Of a stretch of 17,669 bases of DNA, positions 1-8,237 are shown piece after piece. Each line of letters begins with the position of its first letter. Position 1 is the first letter of the stretch. The position numbers were made by a program, and so were the translations under genes. This DNA is from Syntrophomonas sp. UBA4922. Lineage in GTDB: Bacteria; Bacillota; Syntrophomonadia; Syntrophomonadales; Syntrophomonadaceae. The stretch spans positions 76,735 to 94,403 of the forward strand of contig DHBS01000040.1 in assembly GCA_002398825.1 (NCBI GenBank), given 5' to 3'. Under the pieces are notes generated by a model that was not told the origin of the DNA, did no database searches, and saw nothing but the letters and a program-made list of their open reading frames with translations.

Positions 1-2
1 TG

Positions 3-416
3 GAAACTGGAGAACTCCTGGCCGGCTCCTACGCGGTGGATGAAGCAAGCGAGTACAGCGAGGATCATGACCTCAAGGATTGGTACGGCTATGTTTATAC
101 TGACAGTGATCATATCATAGGTATGGCTGTAGAGCCGGATAAAGGCGATTTGGATTCATTGCGGGTCAGTACCGGAACCATATCGACGGTGGTGGATGAT
201 CCCCTTATAGGCTGGAGCATCACTCTGGGAGACGGCTATGACTGGAGCAATCATAACCGGCAGTGGATGCTCAAGAGTCAGTTCCTGAGACTGAGCACGG
301 CAGATGCTTTGATCATTAAAAACGGACAGCCTGTCTCGGCCCACCAGCTCAAGCCAGGAGACCGTCTCTATCTGGTCCGGGATGATTTCTACGTTCGTTG
401 TGCGGTTGTCAAGTAA
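3..416 (+). CDS. C-terminal part of an unrecognised protein, cut by the window edge
   Basis: The frame is open from the first complete codon at position 3, so the gene probably begins upstream of the window; the GTG at 36 lacks a ribosome binding site and is unlikely to be the start. About 137 residues are visible, ending in TAA. The piece is rich in Asp, Gly, Tyr and Ser with no membrane segment. It ends in a compact beta-rich stretch (ALIIKNGQPVS, then LKPGDRLYLVRDD) that looks like a small beta-barrel tail such as I associate with exported or S-layer-related Firmicutes proteins. That, and the SLH protein 51 bases downstream, suggest a cell-surface role, but this is inference. I recognise no catalytic motif and assign no function. 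Confidence 0.7.
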   Translation, partial: ETGELLAGSYAVDEASEYSEDHDLKDWYGYVYTDSDHIIGMAVEPDKGDLDSLRVSTGTISTVVDDPLIGWSITLGDGYDWSNHNRQWMLKSQFLRLSTADALIIKNGQPVSAHQLKPGDRLYLVRDDFYVRCAVVK

Positions 417-467
417 TCACGGCCGTATCTCGATAAACTAAAATATAATCTCTTTAGGAGCGGTATT

Positions 468-1964
468 ATGCAAAGATGGCTAGCTTTACTGGTAGTTGTG
501 CTTTTAATGACCCCTCTACAGCCGGTCTGGGCTGCGCCTCCTGATTATTGCGGCGGCGTAAATAATGAATATGAATATCAGGAAGTGGTGTTCCTTTCCG
601 GAGAGCCGGTCTTATTTAAAGGCTCTTTCACCAGCAGTGAAAAAATAAGTGACGTCAAAGGTACAGTGAGTTACAAATTTGATCTGAAGCCGGCCGACCC
701 TGCCTTGAAGGGCAGCCTGGACCGGCGCGTTACCTACGAATCGGCTTACACCAATTTCAGCCCACAAGGCCAGACTACTGGAGCAACCGGCATAAAGAGC
801 TACCGGGAAACTGTGGTTTTAGGAGAGGATCGTTTCACCCTGGAGGATTATCAATTCTCCCGTTCGGATGTGGTGGACAACCGTCCGGCGGCGGATTTCT
901 TTTCGGGGACCATCGCGGCCCGCAAGGTTTATAAGCTTAATAAAGATGAAGGCACAGTGATAGTGGATATCAGCGGAGGAGCCGTGGGCTACAGCAATTT
1001 CTGGGGCAAGACCGAAACCCAGATACTGGACTACAATCTGCAGTCTGAGCTGCTGCCCTCTCCCGGTGATGAAGAAAAGCGGGGCGGCTTCTCCTGGGCG
1101 GGCACAGTCCGGGTAATCGCCTCCGACAGTTTGCGCAAAAGCCTGGATTACTCCCCCAACGAGGTTTCTCTGTCCAGTTTCCCGGGGGGTCATATGACGG
1201 TAGAAAAGCGGGAAATGGTGTCCAGCTGCCAGTATGACCTGCCACGAATGAAGGACGGCGTTCCCCGGGAATACCAGCGGGAAAGCGGTGAGATAGATCT
1301 GCATCAGGCCATGCTCCCCAATATCGAACGCTTGATTTTACCCAAGTTCCGCGATTTAGGCGGGCACTGGGCCGAGGAGGATATCAAAAAGCTTTATTCT
1401 CTCAATGTTTTTCAGGGGACCTCGCCCTTCTTTCTGCCAGATGCTCCTATGACCCGTATGGACTTCACCCGTGCGGTAATGAGGTCCTGTAATATCAGCC
1501 CGGAACAGCCCCAGAAAACTGGCCTGGTACGGACCCGCAAGGCCGCCTCCGAGGCTTCGCTGGTAAAGGATGTGCCGAGCAGTAATCCTGACTACCAATA
1601 TGTAAAAGAAGCTATTAACCGGGGACTGGTGCAAGGGGTTGGCGGCTATTTTCTGCCTGATTCATCCCTGACGCGGGCGCAGGCGGTTACCATTCTGGTG
1701 CGGGGTCTGGGATTTGAATACAATGCTCCCGCCCCGGGATTTTTTACCCAGTTTCGCGATGATGCCGAAATCCCGGCCTGGGCCAAAGACAGCGTTTACA
1801 TGGCCCGTCAGATCGGACTTTTGGCCGGAGACAGCAGCAATCGGGTGCATCCCAATCAGGTCATGACCCGGGCTGAAGCCTCAGCTATGCTGATTCGTTT
1901 CTTGAGCTTTCTGGAAAGGGATCTGCAACAGGATTACCGGGAAAATATCGTACTTTATAAATAG
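468..1964 (+). CDS. Exported protein with three C-terminal SLH domains
   Basis: The 498-residue product starts with a typical signal peptide (MQRW, a hydrophobic run, then a likely cut after WAA near residue 23). Residues about 25-290 are a Ser/Gly/Asp-rich region of unknown fold. Three S-layer homology repeats follow at about 294-340 (FRDLGGHWAEEDI...MTRMDFTRAV), 366-416 (a variant that lacks the HWA motif but keeps LTRAQAVTILVR) and 429-480 (FRDDAEIPAWAKDSV...MTRAEASAMLIR). SLH triplets bind secondary cell-wall polymers, so the protein is expected on the outer face of the wall. The ATG at 468 follows an AGGAG at 456-460. It precedes an M1 peptidase gene by 48 bases in the same direction, and the two may be co-transcribed. 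The N-terminal part may be a structural or binding domain; I cannot tell. Confidence 0.9.
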   Translation: MQRWLALLVVVLLMTPLQPVWAAPPDYCGGVNNEYEYQEVVFLSGEPVLFKGSFTSSEKISDVKGTVSYKFDLKPADPALKGSLDRRVTYESAYTNFSPQGQTTGATGIKSYRETVVLGEDRFTLEDYQFSRSDVVDNRPAADFFSGTIAARKVYKLNKDEGTVIVDISGGAVGYSNFWGKTETQILDYNLQSELLPSPGDEEKRGGFSWAGTVRVIASDSLRKSLDYSPNEVSLSSFPGGHMTVEKREMVSSCQYDLPRMKDGVPREYQRESGEIDLHQAMLPNIERLILPKFRDLGGHWAEEDIKKLYSLNVFQGTSPFFLPDAPMTRMDFTRAVMRSCNISPEQPQKTGLVRTRKAASEASLVKDVPSSNPDYQYVKEAINRGLVQGVGGYFLPDSSLTRAQAVTILVRGLGFEYNAPAPGFFTQFRDDAEIPAWAKDSVYMARQIGLLAGDSSNRVHPNQVMTRAEASAMLIRFLSFLERDLQQDYRENIVLYK

Positions 1965-2012
1965 CCGCCGGGTTGATCAAAAGGCAGTTATAACGAAAGC
2001 GGTGAAACACCG

Positions 2013-3479
2013 ATGACAAGAAACCGGACTTTTACAATTGTAATAATTGCTCTTCTCTGCCTGCTGGCGGTATGTTACCTGTGGCCGGCAGGGGTGGGGG
2101 CGGCTTTGCCTTTTAACAGCCGTTCAGACCTGTGGGATCCCGGCAAAAGCCAGCAGCAGCCGGTTTATACTTTTCCCCGGGCCGAGAAAACCAGCTATCA
2201 AATGGATCTGTATCTGGATACTTTAAACCGCACCATTTATGGCCAATCCTTGATCAGCACCGTCAATTCCTCAGGCGGGGTTCTGGGGGAATTGTGGCTG
2301 ACGGTATATCCTCAGGCCTTCCAGAGCAAAGGCTTAAGCCCCGCGCCGGCTGCAGCTTATTCTCAGGGCTTTTCCCGGGGGGGGATGCAGATCAAGCAGA
2401 TCCAGGTCAACGGAGAGAACAGCGAGTTCCTGATGGAGGACATCTCCTTGAAGATCATGCTGCTCCGCGAATTATTGCCCGAGCAGGAGATTGATATAAG
2501 GATATCCTGGCTGGCCGAGGTGCCTCGGGTTGGATATCGCTACGGGACCCAGGACGGGATTTTTATGCTGGGACATATCTATCCGGTCTTAAACACTTTG
2601 ACCGCTGACGGCTGGTGCCTGCCGACCAATATTCCCTTTGGCGATCCCTTCTGTCTGAGCGCGGCTAATTATCTGGTACGCATTAACGCTCCGCAGCATT
2701 ACCAGTTGTTAACCAGCGGGGAGAAAATCGCCGGCCTGGCCCTGGATAACGGCCGGGAAAACCATCTCTTCAAAGCTGAAATGGTGCGGGATTTCTCCCT
2801 GACCGCCGTTTCCGGTTATGAAAAACTGCAACAGCAGCACCAGAACACAACTTTGAACTGTTATGTCCCTCCCCGGCTGAAGGAGGAGGGAAAGCAGATG
2901 CTAGCGGAAGCGGGGCGAATTCTGGAGTACTTCAACTGTATGTGGGGCTCATATCCTTACGGCGAATTAAACCTGGTGGTGGCGCCGATGCATGGATTTG
3001 CCGGTATGGAATACGCAGGGGTGGTGTATGTGGCCGAGAACCAACTGAGCAGCCCGGGTTTAGGAAATTTGCTGGCTCATGAAATCGCCCACCAATGGTG
3101 GTATGGAATGGTGGGCAATGACCAGTATGATGAACCGTGGCTGGATGAAGGACTGGCCAGTTACAGCGCTTCATTGTACCTGAACTACCGGCAAGCCACA
3201 ACCTCGTCTACGCCGATGGCCGTTCAAGCCATGAAGCTGGATCGGGCTTTGCCTGAATTTTCCGGACCCGATCAATACCATTCCGTGGCCTACCAGGGCG
3301 GGGAATCATTCTGGTGGGCACTGGAGGAGGAGCTGGGCCATGACAAGGTGCAAAAAATCTTGCGCAGCTATTTGGCCAAATATAAATACCAGCTGGCTTC
3401 AACAGCGGATTTAAAACAGGTTATCAATCAGGAAGCACACCGCGATATGAGCAGCTTTTTTTCCAGATGGTCCCTGTGA
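2013..3479 (+). CDS. Membrane-anchored M1 family zinc metallopeptidase
   Basis: The product has 488 residues. Residues about 7-30 form a hydrophobic signal anchor or signal peptide, placing the enzyme outside the membrane. Residues about 55-270 match the N-terminal beta-sandwich of M1 peptidases. The catalytic part carries the zinc motif HEIAHQWW (H356, E357, H360) and the third ligand E379 in WLDEGLA. The substrate-anchoring GxMEN motif appears as GMEYAG at 331-336, with Tyr in place of Asn, a variant I associate with short bacterial M1 enzymes. The protein stops soon after the catalytic helical domain and lacks the long C-terminal domain of aminopeptidase N, so it is a short form. The expected activity is removal of N-terminal residues from peptides; the substrate is unknown. 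The site before ATG 2013 is weak (AAAGCGGTGA). Its stop directly abuts that of the convergent gene. Confidence 0.9.
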   Translation: MTRNRTFTIVIIALLCLLAVCYLWPAGVGAALPFNSRSDLWDPGKSQQQPVYTFPRAEKTSYQMDLYLDTLNRTIYGQSLISTVNSSGGVLGELWLTVYPQAFQSKGLSPAPAAAYSQGFSRGGMQIKQIQVNGENSEFLMEDISLKIMLLRELLPEQEIDIRISWLAEVPRVGYRYGTQDGIFMLGHIYPVLNTLTADGWCLPTNIPFGDPFCLSAANYLVRINAPQHYQLLTSGEKIAGLALDNGRENHLFKAEMVRDFSLTAVSGYEKLQQQHQNTTLNCYVPPRLKEEGKQMLAEAGRILEYFNCMWGSYPYGELNLVVAPMHGFAGMEYAGVVYVAENQLSSPGLGNLLAHEIAHQWWYGMVGNDQYDEPWLDEGLASYSASLYLNYRQATTSSTPMAVQAMKLDRALPEFSGPDQYHSVAYQGGESFWWALEEELGHDKVQKILRSYLAKYKYQLASTADLKQVINQEAHRDMSSFFSRWSL

Positions 3480-3848
3480 TTACACCAGGGCTCCGCATTC
3501 GCGCAGCAGCCTGGTTGCGATATCGGCCTGATCGTTGTCAGCTGTCATGGTCAGGATATGGTTGTAGCCTCCCTGATCAGAACCAAATGAGCCTGCCATC
3601 CCGCTGACATCCGGATCGGATCCCAGCAGGATTTGATGATGGCCCTGACGGGCCCGTCCTGATCCCAGGACCAGGGCGGTTAAACTGGTTGCCGGGGTAC
3701 TGTAAACCGTTCTGCCCGGAACCGGTACGATGGTATCTACAGATATGTCTTGAAAACCATGTCGAGTTAAAACCTGAGCCGCTTTGGCAGCTTCGCCTTC
3801 ATCGCGGAAATAGGCCAGAATTGACCGGTTACCCCTATCTAATCGCAT
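3480..3848 (-). CDS. Small protein of unknown function
   Basis: This 122-residue protein is read leftward. It has a strong ribosome binding site, AAGGAGG (complement of 3857-3863), eight bases before its ATG, which supports a real gene despite its short length. No signal peptide or membrane segment is visible. The two ends look like related beta-alpha units: SILAYFRDE followed by AAQVLTRHGF near the N-terminus, and ILTMTADNDQ followed by IATRLLRECGA near the C-terminus, with a Gly/Ser-rich linker between them. This suggests a small ferredoxin-like fold, loosely recalling YflT-type general stress proteins, but similarity is too weak to name it. It is the only minus-strand gene in the window, divergent from argS and convergent on the M1 peptidase, so it is probably transcribed alone. 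Confidence 0.75.
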   Translation of the reverse strand: MRLDRGNRSILAYFRDEGEAAKAAQVLTRHGFQDISVDTIVPVPGRTVYSTPATSLTALVLGSGRARQGHHQILLGSDPDVSGMAGSFGSDQGGYNHILTMTADNDQADIATRLLRECGALV

Positions 3849-3971
3849 TTCCTTAGCCTCCTTGCATAATTTCAGGACATTTGCTCAAAAATTGGCCGAG
3901 TCACCTGTTTATAGTTTGTGCCCGGATAAGGTAGAATATATGTGGTAAATAAAGCACTGAGGAGGTCGTTC
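3849..3971. promoter_or_regulatory. Divergent control region between the small minus-strand gene and argS
   Basis: This region must hold the start signals for both divergent genes. On the plus strand a possible -10 box TAGAAT lies at 3932-3937, with only a poor -35 match (TTATAG at 3909-3914, 17 bases upstream). No convincing promoter could be picked for the minus-strand gene. The region is too short for a full T-box leader and lacks the T-box antiterminator signature, so argS does not appear to be tRNA-controlled by that route. Ribosome binding sites for both genes sit at its two ends. Confidence 0.35.
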
Positions 3972-5654
3972 ATGAACCCCATTGAGGAGATCAAATCCGC
4001 TTTGCGAAGCATGATCATATCAGCATTGAATCAGGCCCGGGCTGAGCAAGCCCTTGTTTTTGATTCTATCCCCGATTTTGTGATTGAAGTGCCGCGGGAA
4101 AAAGGGCATGGGGATTTTGCCTGTAATGCGGCCATGCTGATGGCAAAATCAGCCCGCCGGGCGCCCCGTGAAATTGCCCAGATTATAGTTGACCACCTTG
4201 ACCGGCAGGCTCTTTCGCATCTCGACCAGGTAGCTGTGGCAGGGGCTGGATTTATAAACATGTACCTGCGCTCCGATTGGCTATACAAGATCCCGGCCCT
4301 GGTGATGCGGATGAAAGAGGCCTATGGCTCGGCCCCCCGCAACGGTAAACGGGTTCAGGTGGAATTCGTCAGCGCCAATCCCACTGGAAACCTGCATATG
4401 GGCAATGCCCGCGGCGGAGCTATCGGCGATACCCTGGCCAACGTGCTCCATTATGCCGGCTATGACGTGGAACGTGAGTTTTACATCAATGATGCCGGCA
4501 ATCAGATTGAAATATTTGCGGAATCCCTTGAAGCCCGGTACCTGCAGCTTAGCGGGCAAAATGTGACCTTCCCGGAAAACGGCTATGCCGGCCAGGACGT
4601 GGTGGATACGGTAAAGAGTATCAGGGCCCGGGAAGGAGACAGCCTCCTGCAAGTAGATTCCCGGGAACGGCAGCAGAGACTGGTGGCTATGGCCCTGGAA
4701 GAGAAGCTGGCTTATATCCGCCACACCTTGGAAAGCTTTGGCATCAGCTATGATTTGTGGTACAGTGAAAAAACGCTGCATGAGAGCGGACAGGTCAAGG
4801 CCGTGATCGAGGAACTGAGGCAAAAAGGCTACATATACGAGAAGGACGGGGCTCAATGGTTTAGGACCACTCTATTGGGTGATGAAAAGGACGAGGTGGT
4901 CATCCGCGCCAACGGACTCCCCACCTATTTTGCAGCCGATATCGCCTATCATAAAGATAAATTCGAGCGGGGCTTTGATTGGGTCATAGATGTATGGGGA
5001 GCCGACCATCATGGCCATGTGGCCCGTATGAAAGGAGCCATGGCCGCACTGGGATATGACCCCGCGCAGCTGGACGTGATCTTGATGCAGCTGGTGCGCT
5101 TGTACCGGGGCGGGCAGATTGTGCGCATGTCAAAACGCACCGGAACTACGGTTTCACTGGATGAACTGATCGAAGAAGTCGGCAGGGATGCGGCGCGTTT
5201 CTCCTTTGTGATGCGCAACCCCGACAGCCACCTGGATTTTGATATGGAACTGGCCAAACAGCAGAGTCTGGAAAATCCGGTTTATTATGTGCAGTATGCT
5301 CACGCCCGCATCTGCAGCATATTCCGCCAGGCTGGGGCCGCCGGTGTAAAATGGGATCAAGGAGAAACGCCAGATATTGCGGTGCTTAACCAGGCCGAAG
5401 AGATCGTTATATTGAGAAAAATCGCCGAGTTCCCCATGGAGGTGGAGGTTGCCGCCAAAACCCTGGCGCCGCACCGTATCGCGCGTTATTCCCTGGATCT
5501 GGCTGCTTTATTTCACAGTTACTATAACCACTACCGGGTTCTGCAAGAAAATGCGGCTCTGCAAACCGCGCGCTTAAACCTGATGAAAGCCATCCAAATA
5601 GTTATTGCCAACGCGTTGTCCATTATCGGGGTGACAGCCCCGGAGCACATGTAG
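3972..5654 (+). CDS. argS: Arginyl-tRNA synthetase
   Basis: This cytoplasmic class I enzyme charges tRNA-Arg with arginine using ATP. The 560 residues show the family order: an N-terminal tRNA-recognition (Add-1) domain to about residue 100, the Rossmann catalytic core with the HIGH-type motif HMGN at 142-145 after VEFVSANPTGN, a KMSK-type loop RMSKRTG at 385-391, and a C-terminal DALR helical anticodon-binding domain beginning around ENPVYYVQYAHAR (435-446). Length is normal. I chose ATG 3972 because AGGAGG at 3960-3965 lies six bases upstream; a GTG at 3942 in frame would place that site inside the gene and has none of its own. The stop codon TAG overlaps the ribosome binding site of the next gene, so translation of the two is probably linked. 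Confidence 0.97.
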   Translation: MNPIEEIKSALRSMIISALNQARAEQALVFDSIPDFVIEVPREKGHGDFACNAAMLMAKSARRAPREIAQIIVDHLDRQALSHLDQVAVAGAGFINMYLRSDWLYKIPALVMRMKEAYGSAPRNGKRVQVEFVSANPTGNLHMGNARGGAIGDTLANVLHYAGYDVEREFYINDAGNQIEIFAESLEARYLQLSGQNVTFPENGYAGQDVVDTVKSIRAREGDSLLQVDSRERQQRLVAMALEEKLAYIRHTLESFGISYDLWYSEKTLHESGQVKAVIEELRQKGYIYEKDGAQWFRTTLLGDEKDEVVIRANGLPTYFAADIAYHKDKFERGFDWVIDVWGADHHGHVARMKGAMAALGYDPAQLDVILMQLVRLYRGGQIVRMSKRTGTTVSLDELIEEVGRDAARFSFVMRNPDSHLDFDMELAKQQSLENPVYYVQYAHARICSIFRQAGAAGVKWDQGETPDIAVLNQAEEIVILRKIAEFPMEVEVAAKTLAPHRIARYSLDLAALFHSYYNHYRVLQENAALQTARLNLMKAIQIVIANALSIIGVTAPEHM

Positions 5655-5664
5655 GAGGTATAGC

Positions 5665-5898
5665 ATGAAAACACGCAAAAAGAGTGAAGCTGATTGGGCT
5701 GTAGAGATTCTCACTATCAATGGGGAACCGATGCACTATCTGCAGCTGATCACCGAGATTGCCGAAAAGATGGGGAGAAAGACTGACATCGGGACCCTGA
5801 CCTCCATTTACACCCGCTTGAATCTTGACAACCGTCTTATTTACCAGAGTGAAGGCTACTGGTTTTACCACGTCAATCGGGCCACCAGGAGGGAATAG
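5665..5898 (+). CDS. rpoE: Short HARE-HTH protein resembling RNA polymerase delta subunit
   Basis: The 77-residue product matches the N-terminal HARE-HTH winged-helix domain of the Firmicutes delta subunit: DWAVEILTINGEPMHYLQLI at the start, then a helix-turn-helix and the wing ending in YWFYHV. In Bacillus, delta binds core RNA polymerase, helps it recycle and displaces nucleic acid through a long acidic C-terminal tail. Here the protein ends just after the domain with a basic tail (RATRRE), so it lacks that acidic part and may act differently. The ribosome binding site TAGGAGGT (5652-5659) overlaps the argS stop, and the next gene starts three bases after this one. Bacillus has rpoE directly before pyrG; here one gene intervenes. 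The domain call is firm, the subunit role less so. Confidence 0.85.
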   Translation: MKTRKKSEADWAVEILTINGEPMHYLQLITEIAEKMGRKTDIGTLTSIYTRLNLDNRLIYQSEGYWFYHVNRATRRE

Positions 5899-5901
5899 CT
5901 T

Positions 5902-6537
5902 ATGATTATAAACTGGTTGGGCCATGCTTCGTTTTTGATCGACAGCCCCCTGGGCCGGATTATAACCGATCCTTTTGAGAAGAAACTGGGTTATCAGGAG
6001 TATCGTCAGCCGGTTGACATCGCCACGGTGAGCCATCAGCACTGGGATCATAATGCGGTACAGGTATTGCAGGGCGATCCCCGCATCATCTCGCAACCCG
6101 GGGTTTTCCAAATCGGCCAGATTCGCATTGAAGGCATGGAGAGCTTTCACGACCGGAAGAAGGGTCAGCAAAGGGGGCGGAATATAATTTACAAGATCGC
6201 TGCCGAGGGCTTGGATATTGTACACCTGGGCGATCTCGGCCATATCCTTGAGCCCCGGCAGATAGAGGCCATTGGCAATGTGGACATTCTGCTTCTTCCG
6301 GTAGGGGGCATATACACCATAGATGCCCAGGAGGCCAGAGTGGTGGCGGAACAACTAAACCCTGTCATCATCGTGCCTATGCATTATAAAACTAAACACC
6401 TCAGCTTCGAGCTGGATCCTTTGGAGAGGTTTACCGGCCAATTCGAAAAAACTGTTAAAAGGCCTTCTCTGCAGGTCAGTGCCGAGGACCTCCATGAATC
6501 GGCTGGCGTTGTAGTGCTGGACTATCCCGGCAGTTGA
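5902..6537 (+). CDS. Metallo-beta-lactamase-fold protein, UPF0173/UlaG-like
   Basis: This 211-residue cytoplasmic protein starts with NWLGHASFLI, typical of the UlaG/UPF0173 branch of the metallo-beta-lactamase fold. The metal motif HxHxDH is intact as HQHWDH (45-50), and further expected ligands are D111 in HLGDLGH and H161 in VPMHYKT. Members are predicted metal-dependent hydrolases, and UlaG itself is a lactonase acting on L-ascorbate-6-phosphate, but most relatives have no known substrate. No sugar-uptake genes lie nearby, so an ascorbate role is not supported here. Its ribosome binding site AGGAGG (5887-5892) lies inside the previous coding region and the gap is three bases, so it belongs to the argS operon. 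Its TGA stop falls inside the -35 box of the pyrG promoter. Confidence 0.92.
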   Translation: MIINWLGHASFLIDSPLGRIITDPFEKKLGYQEYRQPVDIATVSHQHWDHNAVQVLQGDPRIISQPGVFQIGQIRIEGMESFHDRKKGQQRGRNIIYKIAAEGLDIVHLGDLGHILEPRQIEAIGNVDILLLPVGGIYTIDAQEARVVAEQLNPVIIVPMHYKTKHLSFELDPLERFTGQFEKTVKRPSLQVSAEDLHESAGVVVLDYPGS

Positions 6538-6563
6538 CCTTAAATGATAAAGAGGTGTACAAT
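6534..6563 (+). promoter_or_regulatory. Sigma-A type promoter of pyrG
   Basis: TTGACC (6534-6539) and TACAAT (6558-6563) are separated by 18 bases and each match the vegetative consensus at five of six positions. Transcription would start near 6570, giving a leader of about 45 bases before the pyrG GTG. The -35 box contains the stop codon of the upstream gene. The predicted start reads roughly GAAUGGG, not the GGGC start used for CTP-sensitive control of Bacillus pyrG. Confidence 0.7.
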
Positions 6564-6614
6564 TCATAAGAATGGGTAGTTCGAACCACACCAGGGAAAG
6601 CGGGGATCGGGAAA

Positions 6615-8237
6615 GTGACCAAATACATATTCATAACAGGGGGCGTTGTTTCTTCGCTAGGTAAGGGAATCACGGCTGCATCATTGGGAAGGTTGTTGAA
6701 AAGCAGGGGACTTAAAGTAGCTTTACAGAAATTTGACCCCTATATTAATGTAGACCCGGGCACGATGAGCCCTTACCAGCACGGAGAGGTTTACGTAACC
6801 GAGGATGGAGCGGAAACCGACCTTGATGTGGGGCATTATGAGCGCTTTGTGGACGAGAACCTTACCCGCCTTTCCAATTGTACTACCGGACGCATCTACC
6901 AGGCGGTGATAGATAAAGAAAGACACGGGGATTACCTGGGACAGACGGTTCAAGTTATTCCGCATATCACCAACGAAATTAAAGAGCGGGTCTTGCTGAT
7001 TGAAAAAGCTGTAGGGCCCGATGTAGTAATAACCGAAATAGGCGGGACAGTGGGCGACATCGAGTCGCTGCCTTTTCTGGAAGCCATTCGGCAGCTGAAG
7101 TTCGATCTGGGCAGAGATCGGGTGTTATACATTCACGTTACCCTGGTGCCGCATATCAAGGCGGCCGGGGAATTAAAAACCAAGCCCACCCAGCACAGTG
7201 TAAAAGAATTGAGGAGTATCGGGATTCAACCCGACATACTGGTGTGCCGCACTGAGAAGGAGCTTTCCATGGATCTCAAGGCCAAAGTCGCCTTGTTTTG
7301 CGACGTGGACCGGGAGGCAGTCATCCAGCTCATAGACGCTTCTTCTATTTATGAAGTCCCCTTGATGCTGGCCCAAGAGGGGCTGGACCTCCAGGTGCTA
7401 AAGCGGCTCGGCCTGGAATGCGGTCCGCTCGATCTGGCGGAATGGGAAACCATGGTGGATAAAATCCTTCATATGGACAAGCAGGTCGTTATCGGTCTGG
7501 TGGGCAAATATGTGGAGCTGCCGGATGCTTATTTGAGCGTGGTGGAATCATTGAAACACGCCGGTTTTCAGTTTAACTGCGATGTCAAGATCAAGTGGAT
7601 TTATGCTGAACAGCTGGAGAAGGAAGGCCCGGAACCATTGCTGGCGGATGTGGACGGCATACTCATTCCGGGTGGTTTTGGCGAGCGGGGCATCGAAGGC
7701 AAGATAATGTCAGCCCGGTATGCGCGCGAAAAGCAGATTCCTTTCCTGGGTATTTGTTTGGGAATGCAATGCGCGGTGATTGAATTTGCGCGCAATGTGT
7801 GCGGTTTTAAAGGGGCCAACAGCTGTGAATTTGACCCCCATGGTCCGCACCCGGTGGTGCATCTGATGCCTGATCAGGAGCATGTCGAAGACAAAGGCGG
7901 AACCATGCGCCTGGGGGTTTATCCCTGCCACATCGCAGCCGGCACCACAACCCATCATCATTATCAGCAATCGGTGATTCAGGAACGGCATCGCCATCGC
8001 TATGAGATTAACAATGAATATCGTGATGAACTGGTAAAGCACGGTATGATTATCAGCGGCCTATCTCCTGATAAGCGTTTGGTTGAGATTATCGAAATAA
8101 GCGACCATATCTATTTTGTGGCCTGTCAATTCCACCCCGAATTCAAATCCAGGCCCAATCGGCCGCATCCTTTGTTTACGGGGTTGATAGAGAACAGCCT
8201 CAAATACCGGCAATCTAGAGAAAGTCTGCTTTGCTAA
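6615..8237 (+). CDS. pyrG: CTP synthase
   Basis: This cytoplasmic enzyme converts UTP to CTP using ATP and glutamine-derived ammonia, the last step of de novo pyrimidine nucleotide synthesis. The 540 residues have the normal two-domain layout. The synthetase domain (about 1-270) begins with KYIFITGGVVSSLGKG, including the nucleotide loop SLGKG, and carries EIGGTVGDIES near 141-151. The class I glutamine amidotransferase domain (about 293-535) has the nucleophile C381 in GICLGMQ and the H507/E509 pair in FHPEF. Translation starts at GTG 6615, the family start, but the upstream sequence (GCGGGGATCGGG) is only a loose ribosome binding site. A good promoter precedes the gene, so it is likely read independently of argS. 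No attenuator hairpin is evident in the 77-base gap. Confidence 0.97.
   Translation: MTKYIFITGGVVSSLGKGITAASLGRLLKSRGLKVALQKFDPYINVDPGTMSPYQHGEVYVTEDGAETDLDVGHYERFVDENLTRLSNCTTGRIYQAVIDKERHGDYLGQTVQVIPHITNEIKERVLLIEKAVGPDVVITEIGGTVGDIESLPFLEAIRQLKFDLGRDRVLYIHVTLVPHIKAAGELKTKPTQHSVKELRSIGIQPDILVCRTEKELSMDLKAKVALFCDVDREAVIQLIDASSIYEVPLMLAQEGLDLQVLKRLGLECGPLDLAEWETMVDKILHMDKQVVIGLVGKYVELPDAYLSVVESLKHAGFQFNCDVKIKWIYAEQLEKEGPEPLLADVDGILIPGGFGERGIEGKIMSARYAREKQIPFLGICLGMQCAVIEFARNVCGFKGANSCEFDPHGPHPVVHLMPDQEHVEDKGGTMRLGVYPCHIAAGTTTHHHYQQSVIQERHRHRYEINNEYRDELVKHGMIISGLSPDKRLVEIIEISDHIYFVACQFHPEFKSRPNRPHPLFTGLIENSLKYRQSRESLLC

Noticed and set aside
444..449. Perfect TATAAT before the SLH protein gene
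   Set aside because: No -35 box lies at a proper distance, and a start from here would leave only about 12 bases of leader, with the ribosome binding site at the very 5' end.
3849..3971. T-box riboswitch before argS
   Set aside because: The region is too short and lacks the conserved antiterminator sequence.
5623..6354. Long reverse-strand open frame opposite the beta-lactamase-fold gene
   Set aside because: It lies opposite well-recognised conserved genes, has no recognisable protein pattern and is a mirror of their codon use; the same holds for reverse frames at 819-1304 and 12492-13142.
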